Assembly (NCBI GenBank): GCA_038256525.1
Contig: JBBSKF010000043.1
Location: 1-21,987 of the forward strand
Origin: SCTD01 sp038256525
GTDB taxonomy: Bacteria; Actinomycetota; Actinomycetes; Mycobacteriales; SCTD01
Length of the DNA: 21,987 nt
Direction of reading: 5' to 3'
Positions 1 to 7,810 of this stretch are shown here, piece by piece (positions within the stretch are counted from its first letter, which is position 1; each line of letters starts with the position of its first letter). Both the position numbers and the translations under genes were made by a program. The notes below the pieces were generated by a model. It was not told the DNA's origin. It was given only the letters and a program-made list of their open reading frames with translations, and searched no databases.

Positions 1-2013
1 CACAACCTGCGGGAGGTCGCGGCCGGTGTGCAGTGGGCGCTGGAGAACCCCGACGCCGGCTCGGAGGCGCTGCTGGACGCGATGCTCGCGCGGGTGCAGG
101 GCCCCGACTTCCCGACCGGCGGGCTGATCGTCGGTCGCAGCGGGATCGAGGAGGCCTACCGCACCGGCCGTGGTTCGGTGCGCATGCGTGCGGTCGTCGA
201 GGTCGACGAGGACGCCAAGGGCCGCACGATCCTGGTCGTCAGCGAGCTGCCGTACCAGGTCAACCCCGACAACCTGGCCGAGTCGATCGCCGACCTGGTG
301 CGCGACGGCAAGGTCGCCGGCATTGCGGATGTGCGCGACGAGGGCAGCCAGCGGCTGGGTCAGCGCCTGGTCATCGTGCTCAAGCGCGACGCCGTCGCCA
401 AGGTCGTGCTGAACAACCTCTACAAGCACACCCAGCTGCAGTACACCTTCGGCTGCAACATGCTCGCCATCGTCGACGGGGTGCCGCGCACGCTTCGGCT
501 GGACCAGTTCGTCGAGTACTACGTCGCGCACCAGGTCGACGTGCTCGTACGCCGCACCCGCTTCCAGCTGCGCCGGGCCGAGGAGCGGGCGCACATCCTG
601 CGGGCGCTCGGCAAGGCGCTGGACCGCCTCGACGACGTCATCACGCTCATCCGGGGCAGCGCCAGCGCCGAGGCCGCGCGCAGCGAGCTGATGGCGCTGC
701 TCGAGATCGACGAGCTGCAGGCGGTCGCGATCCTCGACATGCAGCTGCGCCGGCTCGCGGCGCTCGAACGCCAGCGCATCCTCGATGAGCTCGCCGAGAA
801 GGAGCGCGAGATCGCTGACCTACAGGCGATTCTCGCTGATCCGGTCCGGCAGCGCCGGATCATCGGCGAGGAGCTGACCGAGATCGTCGAGCGCTACGGC
901 GACGAGCGGCGTACCCGCATCGTGCCCTTCGAGGGCGACATGAGCGCCGAGGATCTCATCGCCCAGGAGGACGTCGTGGTCACGGTGACGCGCGGCGGTT
1001 ACGCCAAGCGCACCAAGACCGACCTCTACCGCTCGCAGCGCCGCGGCGGCCGCGGGGTGCAGGGCGCGTCGCTGCGCGAGGACGACATCGTCGAGCGCTT
1101 CTTCGTGACCACCACCCATCACTGGCTGCTGTTCTTCACCGACCAGGGCCGGGTCTACCGCGCCAAGGCACACGAGCTGCCGGAGGCCAACCGCAACGGC
1201 CGCGGCCAGCATGTCGCGAACATCCTGGCTTTCCAGCCGGACGAGCGGATCGCGCAGGTGATCGCGCTGCGGAACTACACCGACTCGCCCTATCTGGTGC
1301 TCGCGACGCGCAAGGGCCTGGTGAAGAAGACCGCATTGACCGAATACGACAACGGCCGCTCCAGCGGGCTGATCGCGATCAACCTGCGCGAGGACGACGA
1401 GCTGATCGGGGCGGCGCTGATCCGCGCCGAGGACGACCTGCTGCTGGTGAGCCGGCAGGCCAAGTCGATCCGCTTCCAGGCCAACGACGAGGCGATGCGA
1501 CCGATGGGCAGGGCAACCTCCGGCGTGATGGGCATGCGCCTTCCCGGCGACGACGAGCTGCTCGCCATGCAGGTCGCCCGGGCCGACTCGACCGGGTCGC
1601 AGGAGGCGCTGCTGGTCGTGACCGACGGCGGTTTCGGCAAGCGCACGCTGCTGTCGGAGTACAAGCGGCAGGGCCGCGGCGGGCAGGGGGTGCTCACCGC
1701 GCGGATCGAGGAGCGTCGCGGGCAGTTGGTCGGCGCGCTGATCGTCGAGGACGCCGACGAGATCTTCGCGATCACCAGTGCCGGCGTGGTGATCCGGATG
1801 TCGGTCCAGCCGTTGCGCTACCTGTCCCGCGCGACCGGGGGGGTCAAGCTGGTGTCGCTCGACCGGGACACCACGGTCGTGGCCGTTGCTCACAACGGCG
1901 AGGCGGCGGCAGACGTTGCGACGGCCGACGTGCACAATGGCGACGTGGCGGCCGGCGAGCCCCCCACGGCGTTCGGCGACGTGCAGACCGAGGGGAAGGA
2001 GGGTCCGGCGTGA
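1..2013 (+). CDS. gyrA: DNA gyrase subunit A, 5'-truncated by window edge
   Basis: The reading frame is open from base 1, so the start lies outside the window and 670 codons are visible. GyrA with GyrB forms the type II topoisomerase that introduces negative supercoils. The visible part starts after the winged-helix/tyrosine region (the catalytic Tyr is not in view). It contains the tower and coiled-coil part (around the LRRLAALERQRI stretch, about residue 240-265 of the fragment) and then the six-bladed C-terminal DNA-wrapping domain. The GyrA box reads QRRGGRG at 1036-1056 (canonical QRRGGKG). A second box-like motif, QGRGGQG, lies at 1669-1689, at the place of the extra GyrA-box-1 known in mycobacterial GyrA. 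The C-terminal tail is Ala/Asp/Val-rich and of low complexity. The stop codon overlaps the start of the next gene. Confidence 0.98.
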   Translation, partial: HNLREVAAGVQWALENPDAGSEALLDAMLARVQGPDFPTGGLIVGRSGIEEAYRTGRGSVRMRAVVEVDEDAKGRTILVVSELPYQVNPDNLAESIADLVRDGKVAGIADVRDEGSQRLGQRLVIVLKRDAVAKVVLNNLYKHTQLQYTFGCNMLAIVDGVPRTLRLDQFVEYYVAHQVDVLVRRTRFQLRRAEERAHILRALGKALDRLDDVITLIRGSASAEAARSELMALLEIDELQAVAILDMQLRRLAALERQRILDELAEKEREIADLQAILADPVRQRRIIGEELTEIVERYGDERRTRIVPFEGDMSAEDLIAQEDVVVTVTRGGYAKRTKTDLYRSQRRGGRGVQGASLREDDIVERFFVTTTHHWLLFFTDQGRVYRAKAHELPEANRNGRGQHVANILAFQPDERIAQVIALRNYTDSPYLVLATRKGLVKKTALTEYDNGRSSGLIAINLREDDELIGAALIRAEDDLLLVSRQAKSIRFQANDEAMRPMGRATSGVMGMRLPGDDELLAMQVARADSTGSQEALLVVTDGGFGKRTLLSEYKRQGRGGQGVLTARIEERRGQLVGALIVEDADEIFAITSAGVVIRMSVQPLRYLSRATGGVKLVSLDRDTTVVAVAHNGEAAADVATADVHNGDVAAGEPPTAFGDVQTEGKEGPA

Positions 2014-2717
2014 CGGACGAGGCATCACGGGGCGTGGCCGCTACCGACGACACCGAGCGGGCGGCGGGCCCGGTCGACCTCCGGCGACCGGCCGACACCC
2101 CGCAGCGGACCGACCCTCCCCAGCGGGCCGACACCCCCCAGCGCACACCACCCGCCCCGCCCTGGACTCCTGGGGCCGCGAGGCCCGCGGAGCCGTTCAC
2201 ACGCCCGAGCCCGCCCCGCCCCGCCGCCCCGCCCCCGGTCAGCGGGTCACCCGCCACCGTGCTTCCGGACAGTCGGCTGCGCCGGCCGGCGCCCCCGCGT
2301 TCCACGCCCTCGCGCGCCGGCGAGCGGGCTGTCCCGGCCCGTTCGGCCGGGGTGGCCGGGCGGGCCCGCAAGGTACGACTTGCGCTCAAGCGGGTAGACC
2401 CCTGGTCGGTGTTCCTGTTCTCCCTGTTGGCGTCGGTCTTCGCCGGACTCGCCGTCGTGGTGGCGGTGGCCGCGCTCTATGGGTTGCTCAACAGCCTCGG
2501 GGTGGTTGCCTCGATCAACGAGCTGGTCGGCGAGGTGACCGGGGAGGGCTCCCCGCTCATCACGCCGAGCCGGTTCCTCGGGGGCGCGGCTGTGCTCGCC
2601 GCGGTCAACGTGGTGCTGCTCACGCTGCTGGCCACGCTCAGTTCGCTGCTCTACAACGTGTGCGCCTCCTTCACCGGGGGCATTGAGCTCACCCTGGGTG
2701 AGCGCGACGGCTCGTGA
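2010..2717 (+). CDS. DUF3566 family transmembrane protein
   Basis: A 235-residue protein starting with GTG at 2010, which overlaps the gyrA stop as GTGA. An AAGGAGG ribosome binding site at 1996-2002 fixes the start with a 7-nt gap. Residues 1-120 are Pro/Ala/Arg-rich, probably disordered and cytoplasmic. They include three tandem six-residue units of the type DTPQRT (residues 29-46). Residues about 133-160 and 190-216 are two hydrophobic membrane segments, with KRVDPWSV before the first and NVCASFTGGIEL after the second. These are the hallmarks of DUF3566, which sits directly downstream of gyrA across Actinobacteria (Rv0007 in M. tuberculosis). Its function is not established. Translational coupling to gyrA is likely. 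Confidence 0.93.
   Translation: MTDEASRGVAATDDTERAAGPVDLRRPADTPQRTDPPQRADTPQRTPPAPPWTPGAARPAEPFTRPSPPRPAAPPPVSGSPATVLPDSRLRRPAPPRSTPSRAGERAVPARSAGVAGRARKVRLALKRVDPWSVFLFSLLASVFAGLAVVVAVAALYGLLNSLGVVASINELVGEVTGEGSPLITPSRFLGGAAVLAAVNVVLLTLLATLSSLLYNVCASFTGGIELTLGERDGS
2094..2147 (+). repeat. Three tandem 18-nt units in DUF3566 gene
   Basis: Three consecutive imperfect 18-nt units (2094-2111, 2112-2129, 2130-2147) encode DTPQRT, DPPQRA and DTPQRT in the disordered N-terminal part of the DUF3566 protein. The repeat is in frame, so copy number can vary without breaking the gene. Confidence 0.7.
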
Positions 2718-2745
2718 GCGCCTCGGCCGGGGCACGTCGTTGGTG

Positions 2746-2751
2746 TAGTCT
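2746..2751 (+). promoter_or_regulatory. Candidate -10 element upstream of tRNA-Ile
   Basis: TAGTCT at 2746-2751 lies 25 nt before the mature 5' end of tRNA-Ile and fits the actinobacterial -10 consensus TAnnnT. No clear TTGAC-type -35 is visible at the usual distance, so this is only a candidate. A similar TAGCCT precedes tRNA-Leu. Confidence 0.35.
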
Positions 2752-2776
2752 CGCGCACCGTGTCCTCGCACCACCG

Positions 2777-2850
2777 GGGCCTGTAGCTCAGCTGGTTAGA
2801 GCGCATCCCTGATAAGGATGAGGCCGGAGGTTCAAGTCCTCCCAGGCCCA
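2777..2850 (+). tRNA. tRNA-Ile (anticodon GAT)
   Basis: A 74-nt cloverleaf. The acceptor arms GGGCCTG (2777-2783) and CAGGCCC (2843-2849) pair, with discriminator A at 2850. The D-arm contains TAGCTCAGCTGGTTAGAGC. The anticodon loop CTGATAA gives anticodon GAT, and the T-arm is GGAGGTTCAAGTCCTCC. The 3' CCA is not encoded (CCC follows the discriminator). Its position after gyrA/DUF3566 and before tRNA-Ala is conserved in Actinobacteria. Confidence 0.97.
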
Positions 2851-2896
2851 CCCCGAGCGCTTGCCTGCCCGGCTTGCTGTCCCCGAAGGAGTCCTC

Positions 2897-3025
2897 GTGC
2901 GTCGTCCCGCTCTTCTGGTCATCCTGCTCGGCGCCGGCGCCCTTCTGCTGCGCCGACGGTCCCGCTCGGGACGGGCCGAGAAGGATCTGTGGACCGAGGC
3001 CACCGCGGCACCCGACCTGCGCTAG
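2897..3025 (+). CDS. DLW-39 family small membrane protein (42 aa)
   Basis: A very short gene between the two tRNAs. It starts with GTG at 2897, after ribosome binding site GAAGGAG (2885-2891, 5-nt gap), and stops with TAG at 3023-3025. The 42-residue product has MRRP, a hydrophobic segment at residues 5-18 (ALLVILLGAGALLL), a basic RRRSRSGR stretch, and then EKDLWTEAT. The Asp-Leu-Trp triplet is at residues 30-32. This matches the DLW-39 family of about 39-residue actinobacterial proteins, which have a membrane segment and a conserved DLW motif; the gyrA/tRNA neighbourhood also fits. The function is unknown. The hydrophobic segment followed by positive charge suggests a membrane anchor with a cytoplasmic C-terminus. 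Confidence 0.85.
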   Translation: MRRPALLVILLGAGALLLRRRSRSGRAEKDLWTEATAAPDLR

Positions 3026-3059
3026 GAGCCGCCGCGCCTCCCACAGCAGGCAGCGGCCA

Positions 3060-3132
3060 GGGGCCATAGCTCAACTGGCAGAGCACCGCCTTTGCAAGGC
3101 GGGGGTTCGGGGTTCGAGTCCCCGTGGCTCCA
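3060..3132 (+). tRNA. tRNA-Ala (anticodon TGC)
   Basis: A 73-nt cloverleaf. Acceptor arms GGGGCCA (3060-3066) and TGGCTCC (3125-3131) pair with one G-T wobble, and the discriminator is A3132. The anticodon stem-loop GCCTTTGCAAGGC gives TGC. The T-arm is CGGGGTTCGAGTCCCCG. CCA is not encoded. It lies 34 nt after the DLW-39 gene. Confidence 0.97.
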
Positions 3133-3226
3133 CGTTTGCGAGCGACACGGACGAATCCTTTAGGTCCCTGCTTCGTTGACCGATGGTGCGGTTGCAGGTC
3201 CGGGTGGGACGACGTCGGAGGAGCAG

Positions 3227-4348
<1,122 letters not shown>

Positions 4349-4351
<3 letters not shown>

Positions 4352-4388
4352 CCACGGCCGGTTCCGCCCCGTGTGGGGCCGGCGGTCA
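4349..4388. terminator. Candidate bidirectional hairpin between convergent genes
   Basis: Only 34 nt separate the GGDEF stop (TGA 4349-4351) from the stop of the minus-strand 92-residue protein (TCA 4386-4388). The interval folds into a bulged hairpin. TGACC (4349-4353) pairs with GGTCA (4384-4388). The inner stem GCCCC/GGGGC closes a GTGT loop at 4371-4374, with a further GCCG/CGGC pairing between them. Both stop codons lie in the stem. There is no T-run on either side, so termination strength is uncertain. Confidence 0.45.
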
Positions 4389-4664
4389 GCCCGGGGGGTC
4401 GTCCGGCCGGTCCACGACCGCCTCGAGCTCGCTCGGGTCCTGCGCGTCCGGAGCATCCTGCCCCTCCAGCCGCCGTACGAGCCCGGCGACCACGCTCCCG
4501 GCCGCGGCGCCGAGCACTGCGGCGGCCACGGCCCAGGGCCAGCGTCGCACGGCGCTGGGCGGTCCGACCCGGGTGCCCCGTAGGGCGTCACGCGCCGCCC
4601 CCGCGCGCACGCGGACGGTCCCTGTCGCCGCGGAAACAGAGCCGCCCGCGCTGCGCCGTCGCAT
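4386..4664 (-). CDS. Small single-pass membrane protein, unknown function (92 aa)
   Basis: A minus-strand gene starting at ATG 4664-4662. Upstream GGAGG with a 5-nt gap (4674-4670) supports this start over a GTG-type start 15 codons upstream. Residues 1-40 are basic and Ala/Gly/Arg-rich. Residues 44-62 (WAVAAAVLGAAAGSVVAGL) form one membrane segment, rich in small residues and GxxxG/AxxxG-like spacings that often mediate helix packing. The last 25 residues are acidic (EGQDAPDAQDPSELEAVVD). I do not recognise a named family. In Streptomyces the cyclophilin gene neighbour is a larger single-pass DUF5324 protein with a similar basic-TM-acidic plan, so this could be a reduced counterpart; that is inference only. 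It is divergent from the cyclophilin gene. Confidence 0.7.
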   Translation of the reverse strand: MRRRSAGGSVSAATGTVRVRAGAARDALRGTRVGPPSAVRRWPWAVAAAVLGAAAGSVVAGLVRRLEGQDAPDAQDPSELEAVVDRPDDPPG

Positions 4665-4700
4665 GCCTTCCTCCACCCTGACGATCCTGTGTCGTCCGCA

Positions 4701-4721
4701 GCCTGTCACGGTCCGACAGGC
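4701..4721. promoter_or_regulatory. 7-bp perfect inverted repeat in divergent promoter region
   Basis: GCCTGTC (4701-4707) and GACAGGC (4715-4721) form a perfect 7-bp inverted repeat with a 7-nt spacer. It lies midway between the divergent starts at 4664 (minus) and 4787 (plus). It could be an operator for one or both genes, or a hairpin in the cyclophilin leader. No regulator can be assigned. Confidence 0.35.
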
Positions 4722-4786
4722 GCGCGCGCCGTCGCATGGCAGACTCGGCTGATCGCCGAACCCGACCGAACGAAGGAGCCCGTCGC

Positions 4787-5317
4787 GTGGCCAGCGAGCT
4801 GTACGCCACCCTCAGCACCACCCTCGGCCCGGTCAGGGTCAAGCTCTTTCCCGACCACGCACCCAAGACCGTGCAGAACTTCGTCGGCCTCGCTGACGGA
4901 TCGAAGCCCTGGACCGACCCGCGGACCGGCAAGCCGGGTGAGGGGTCGCTCTATGCCGGCACGATCTTCCACCGCGTGATCCGCGGCTTCATGATCCAGG
5001 GTGGCGACCCGCTCGGCACCGGCACCGGTGGCCCCGGCTACCGCTTCCAGGACGAGTGCCATCCGGAGCTGTCCTTCACCAAGCCCTACCTGTTGGCCAT
5101 GGCCAACGCCGGCCCGGGCACGAACGGCTCGCAGTTCTTCATCACCGTCGCCAACACCACGCACCTCACCGGCAAGCACACGATCTTCGGTGAGGTGACC
5201 GATCAGGCCGGCCGGGACGTCGTCGACGCCATCGCGACGACCGCCACCGCGGCCCGGGACCGGCCCGCGAAGGATGTCGTCGTCGACTCGATCGAGATCG
5301 AGAAGGTGGACAGCTGA
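4787..5317 (+). CDS. Cyclophilin-type peptidyl-prolyl cis-trans isomerase
   Basis: A 176-residue protein from GTG 4787, chosen for the AAGGAG site at 4773-4778 (8-nt gap); an in-frame ATG at 4736 lacks a site and adds 17 non-conserved residues. It catalyses prolyl isomerisation during protein folding. Conserved cyclophilin motifs are FHRVIRGFMIQGGDP (catalytic Arg63, with Phe68 and Gln71), GSQFFITV (115-121) and GKHTIFGEV (129-137). The position of human CypA Trp121 is His126, as in many bacterial enzymes, which usually means weak cyclosporin binding. There is no signal peptide, so it is cytosolic. It corresponds to ppiA (Rv0009) in the conserved actinobacterial order. Its stop overlaps a possible CTG start of the rhomboid gene. 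Confidence 0.95.
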   Translation: MASELYATLSTTLGPVRVKLFPDHAPKTVQNFVGLADGSKPWTDPRTGKPGEGSLYAGTIFHRVIRGFMIQGGDPLGTGTGGPGYRFQDECHPELSFTKPYLLAMANAGPGTNGSQFFITVANTTHLTGKHTIFGEVTDQAGRDVVDAIATTATAARDRPAKDVVVDSIEIEKVDS

Positions 5318-5346
5318 CCGAGGGCGTCGGTCCGGTCGGGGAGGCG

Positions 5347-6216
5347 GTGCAGAGCCCGCCGGTCTGCTACCGCCATCCCGGCCGGGAGACCTACGTCCGG
5401 TGCAACCGCTGCGAGCGACCGATCTGCCCGGACTGCATGGTCGCGGCCTCGGTCGGCTTCCAGTGTCCGGAGTGCGTCGCCAGTGGCGCGAAGACGGTCC
5501 GGCAGGGCCGGACCGTCTTCGGGGGCCGCATCAGCGGCGACACCAGCCGCATCTCGATCGCGATCATCGCGATGAACGTCCTCGTCTACCTGGTCGGCCT
5601 GTTGCTCGGTGAGCGAGAGCTGCAGGTGCAGTACGGCAACATCACCGGTCCGGTCTTTCTCCCGGACGGCGACGGCGGCATCTCCCCCGAGCCGGGCGGC
5701 GTCGCGACGGGCGAGTTCTACCGCTTGTTCACCGCGGCTTTCCTGCACGCCGGCCCGCTGCACCTCGCGCTGAACATGTTCGCGCTCGCCCAACTGGGAC
5801 CGGTGCTCGAGTCCGCCCTCGGCCGGGTCCGGTTCGTGGCGTTGTACGTGCTGGCCGCTCTCGGCGGCTCGACGCTGTCCCTGCTCGTCTCGGATCGTGA
5901 CGTGCTCGGTGTCGGCGCCTCCGGCGCCATCTTCGGGCTGTTCGGTGCCTACTACATCGTGATGCGCCGCCTCGGGGGCGAGACGACGTCCATCCTCGTG
6001 CTGCTGGCGATCAACCTGGTCATCACCTTCTCCATCCCGATCATCGACTGGCGAGCGCACATCGGCGGTCTGGTCACCGGCGCACTGGTGGCGGGTGCCT
6101 TCGCCTACGCGCCGAAGGGTGCAGCGCGCGCGCGCGTGCAGGCGGGTGCCTGCGGCGGGATCGCCCTGCTGCTGCTCGTGCTGATCACCGTCCGCACGCT
6201 GACCCTGGGGGGCTGA
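5347..6216 (+). CDS. Rhomboid family intramembrane serine protease with N-terminal zinc finger
   Basis: A 289-residue protein if started at GTG 5347. A CTG at 5314 is also in frame, in a CTGA overlap with the cyclophilin stop and 7 nt after GAAGG (5302-5306); it would add 11 residues (start MTEGVGPVGEA). Residues 7-43 hold C-x2-H and three C-x2-C pairs (Cys7, His10, Cys19, Cys22, Cys27, Cys30, Cys40, Cys43), a B-box-like zinc module typical of actinobacterial rhomboids. The membrane protease domain follows with HAGPLHLALNM (134-144), catalytic Ser192 in GASGAIFG, and catalytic His238 in AHIGGLVTGAL. It cleaves membrane proteins within the bilayer; substrates here are unknown. It is followed after 7 nt by the thiolase gene, so co-transcription is likely. 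Confidence 0.94.
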   Translation: MQSPPVCYRHPGRETYVRCNRCERPICPDCMVAASVGFQCPECVASGAKTVRQGRTVFGGRISGDTSRISIAIIAMNVLVYLVGLLLGERELQVQYGNITGPVFLPDGDGGISPEPGGVATGEFYRLFTAAFLHAGPLHLALNMFALAQLGPVLESALGRVRFVALYVLAALGGSTLSLLVSDRDVLGVGASGAIFGLFGAYYIVMRRLGGETTSILVLLAINLVITFSIPIIDWRAHIGGLVTGALVAGAFAYAPKGAARARVQAGACGGIALLLLVLITVRTLTLGG

Positions 6217-6223
6217 CGCTCGG

Positions 6224-7366
6224 ATGCGGGACGCGGTCATCGTCCATGCCGTGCGCACCCCGGTGGGCAGACGCAACGGTGGCCTGTCCGGTGTCCACTC
6301 GGCCGACCTTTCCGCCCATGTCCTTCGTGCGCTGGTCGAGCGCACCGGTCTGGACCCGGCGGTCGTCGACGACGTGATCTGGGGCTGCGTGACGCAGATC
6401 GGCGAGCAGAGCTTCGACATCGCTCGTACGGCGGTGCTGTCAGCCGGCTGGCCGGAATCGGTCCCGGGCACCACCGTCGACCGGCAGTGCGGCTCCTCCC
6501 AGCAGGCGGTCCACTTCGCCGCCGCCGGGGTGATCAGCGGTCAGTACGACGTCGCCGTCGCCGGCGGGGTCGAGGTCATGAGCCGCACCCCGATGGGTTC
6601 GTCGTTCACGGCCAGCCCGCTCGGTGAGGGCTACACGGCGCGCTACGGCGCGGACTTCCCGAACCAGGGACACGGCGCCGAGGACATCGCCGACCGCTAC
6701 CGGCTGTCCCGCGCACAGCTCGACGAATACGCCCTGCAGTCGCACGAGCGGGCAGCGACCGCCATCGACGAGGGCCGCTTCGTCGGGCAGATCGCGCCGG
6801 TCCCCACTGCGGCCGGGCTCATCGTCGACACCGACGAGGGGGTCCGCCGGGGCGGCAGCCTGCAGGCGCTGGCCGCCCTGCGGCCTGCGTTCCGACCGGA
6901 GGGCAGGGTGACCGCCGGCAACTCCTCCCAGATCTCGGACGGCGCCGCTGCCCTGCTGGTGATGACCAGCGAGAAGGCCAAGTCGCTCGGACTCGAGCCG
7001 TTGGTGCGGATCCACACCGCGGTGCTGGCCGCAGTGGCGCCGATGCCGATGCTGCACGGTCCGATGCCGGCCACCCGCAAGGCCTTTGCCCGGTCGGGGC
7101 TGACGCCGGACGACATCGGTGCGTACGAGGTCAACGAGGCGTTCGCTGCCGTACCGCTCGCCTGGCTGCAGGAGCTCGGCGTGTCGGACAAGATCGTCAA
7201 TCCGCATGGCGGCGCCATCGCCCTCGGTCATCCGCTGGGCGGCTCCGGAGCCCGGCTCATGACCACGCTCATCCATTCCCTGCGGGACAACGGGATCCGG
7301 TACGGCCTGCAGACGATGTGCGAGGGAGGCGGTCAGGCCAACGCCACGATCCTCGAGCTGCTCTGA
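6224..7366 (+). CDS. Thiolase family protein (acetyl-CoA C-acyltransferase)
   Basis: A full-length 380-residue thiolase from ATG 6224. Thiolases catalyse reversible Claisen condensation or cleavage of acyl-CoA. The nucleophile is Cys89 in DRQCGSSQQAV. The NEAF motif occurs in EVNEAFAAVPLAW. His336 lies in the GHPLGGSGAR loop and Cys366 in MCEGGGQAN, so all catalytic residues are present. GGVEVMSRTPMG near 110-121 is typical. The length and motifs fit degradative FadA-type or biosynthetic enzymes, including those for steroid side-chain or fatty-acid beta-oxidation; the substrate cannot be told from sequence. It follows the rhomboid stop after only 7 nt with a weak ribosome binding site, which suggests read-through from the cyclophilin-rhomboid transcript. 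A thiolase is not a usual member of this conserved cell-division neighbourhood. Confidence 0.95.
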   Translation: MRDAVIVHAVRTPVGRRNGGLSGVHSADLSAHVLRALVERTGLDPAVVDDVIWGCVTQIGEQSFDIARTAVLSAGWPESVPGTTVDRQCGSSQQAVHFAAAGVISGQYDVAVAGGVEVMSRTPMGSSFTASPLGEGYTARYGADFPNQGHGAEDIADRYRLSRAQLDEYALQSHERAATAIDEGRFVGQIAPVPTAAGLIVDTDEGVRRGGSLQALAALRPAFRPEGRVTAGNSSQISDGAAALLVMTSEKAKSLGLEPLVRIHTAVLAAVAPMPMLHGPMPATRKAFARSGLTPDDIGAYEVNEAFAAVPLAWLQELGVSDKIVNPHGGAIALGHPLGGSGARLMTTLIHSLRDNGIRYGLQTMCEGGGQANATILELL

Positions 7367-7427
7367 CGAGGGCGCGATATGCACACTGTGGACAGCGCCT
7401 GGGGAGAACTACACGGGTGTGAGACTG

Positions 7428-7694
7428 CTAGCGCCACTGCGTCGACAGGCCGAACCCGGCGATGATGAAGCCGAATCCCACGAGCAGGTTCCAGTTGCCC
7501 AACTCGGAGGCGACGGGCAGCCCGCCGAACCGGGCTTCGGTGATGTAGAAGACGACCAGCCACAGCACCCCGAGCCCGAACAGCGCGAGCATCAGCGGCG
7601 CGAGCCACCGCGGGCTCGGCCGGCGCTTCTTGGGGCCGGCGGTCGCGGCAGGCGGCGTGTAGGCCACCTTCTTCCGCTTCTTGGACTCGGGCAC
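7428..7694 (-). CDS. crgA: Cell division protein CrgA
   Basis: An 88-residue minus-strand protein from GTG 7694, with GGGAG at 7705-7701 (6-nt gap). The N-terminus is strongly basic (PESKKRKK, PKKRRP). Two membrane helices span about 30-52 and 68-85, separated by a short loop TEARFGGLPVASELGNWN. The pattern ending IIAGFGLSTQWR is diagnostic of CrgA. In mycobacteria CrgA interacts with FtsZ, FtsI/PbpB, FtsQ and Wag31 and helps septal assembly; in Streptomyces it restrains sporulation septation. It is convergent with the thiolase gene and divergent from the DUF881 gene, with 116 nt between the starts. Gene and position are conserved (Rv0011c). Confidence 0.95.
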   Translation of the reverse strand: MPESKKRKKVAYTPPAATAGPKKRRPSPRWLAPLMLALFGLGVLWLVVFYITEARFGGLPVASELGNWNLLVGFGFIIAGFGLSTQWR

Positions 7695-7810
7695 GATCGG
7701 CTCCCATCACTGGAGGTCTGCGCAGGCAGGACGCCGGGACGACCTGGCGGTTAGCGTAGTCGGCAGGTGCCCGTCCCGCGGCGCAGACAGGCTCAGACAG
7801 GAGGCCGGCG

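Noticed and set aside
820..2028. A 402-codon minus-strand open frame opposite gyrA.
   Set aside because: It lies wholly over a certain gene, has low-complexity composition typical of the antisense frame of GC-rich coding DNA, and shows no recognised motif.
3176..3226. Upstream TTG start for the GGDEF gene.
   Set aside because: The added 17 residues have no ribosome site before them, while ATG 3227 follows GGAGGAG.
5203..6474. A 423-codon minus-strand open frame over cyclophilin, rhomboid and thiolase.
   Set aside because: It crosses three well-supported plus-strand genes and is rich in Asp/Arg/Gln/His repeats; it is an antisense shadow.
7387..7395. TGTGGACAG, one mismatch from a DnaA box, between thiolase and crgA.
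   Set aside because: A single 8-of-9 match is expected several times by chance in a window of this size; it stands alone.
7371..7399. GGCGC/GCGCC inverted repeat downstream of the thiolase gene as a terminator.
   Set aside because: The stem is only 5 bp with a 19-nt loop and no T-run; it is too weak to call.
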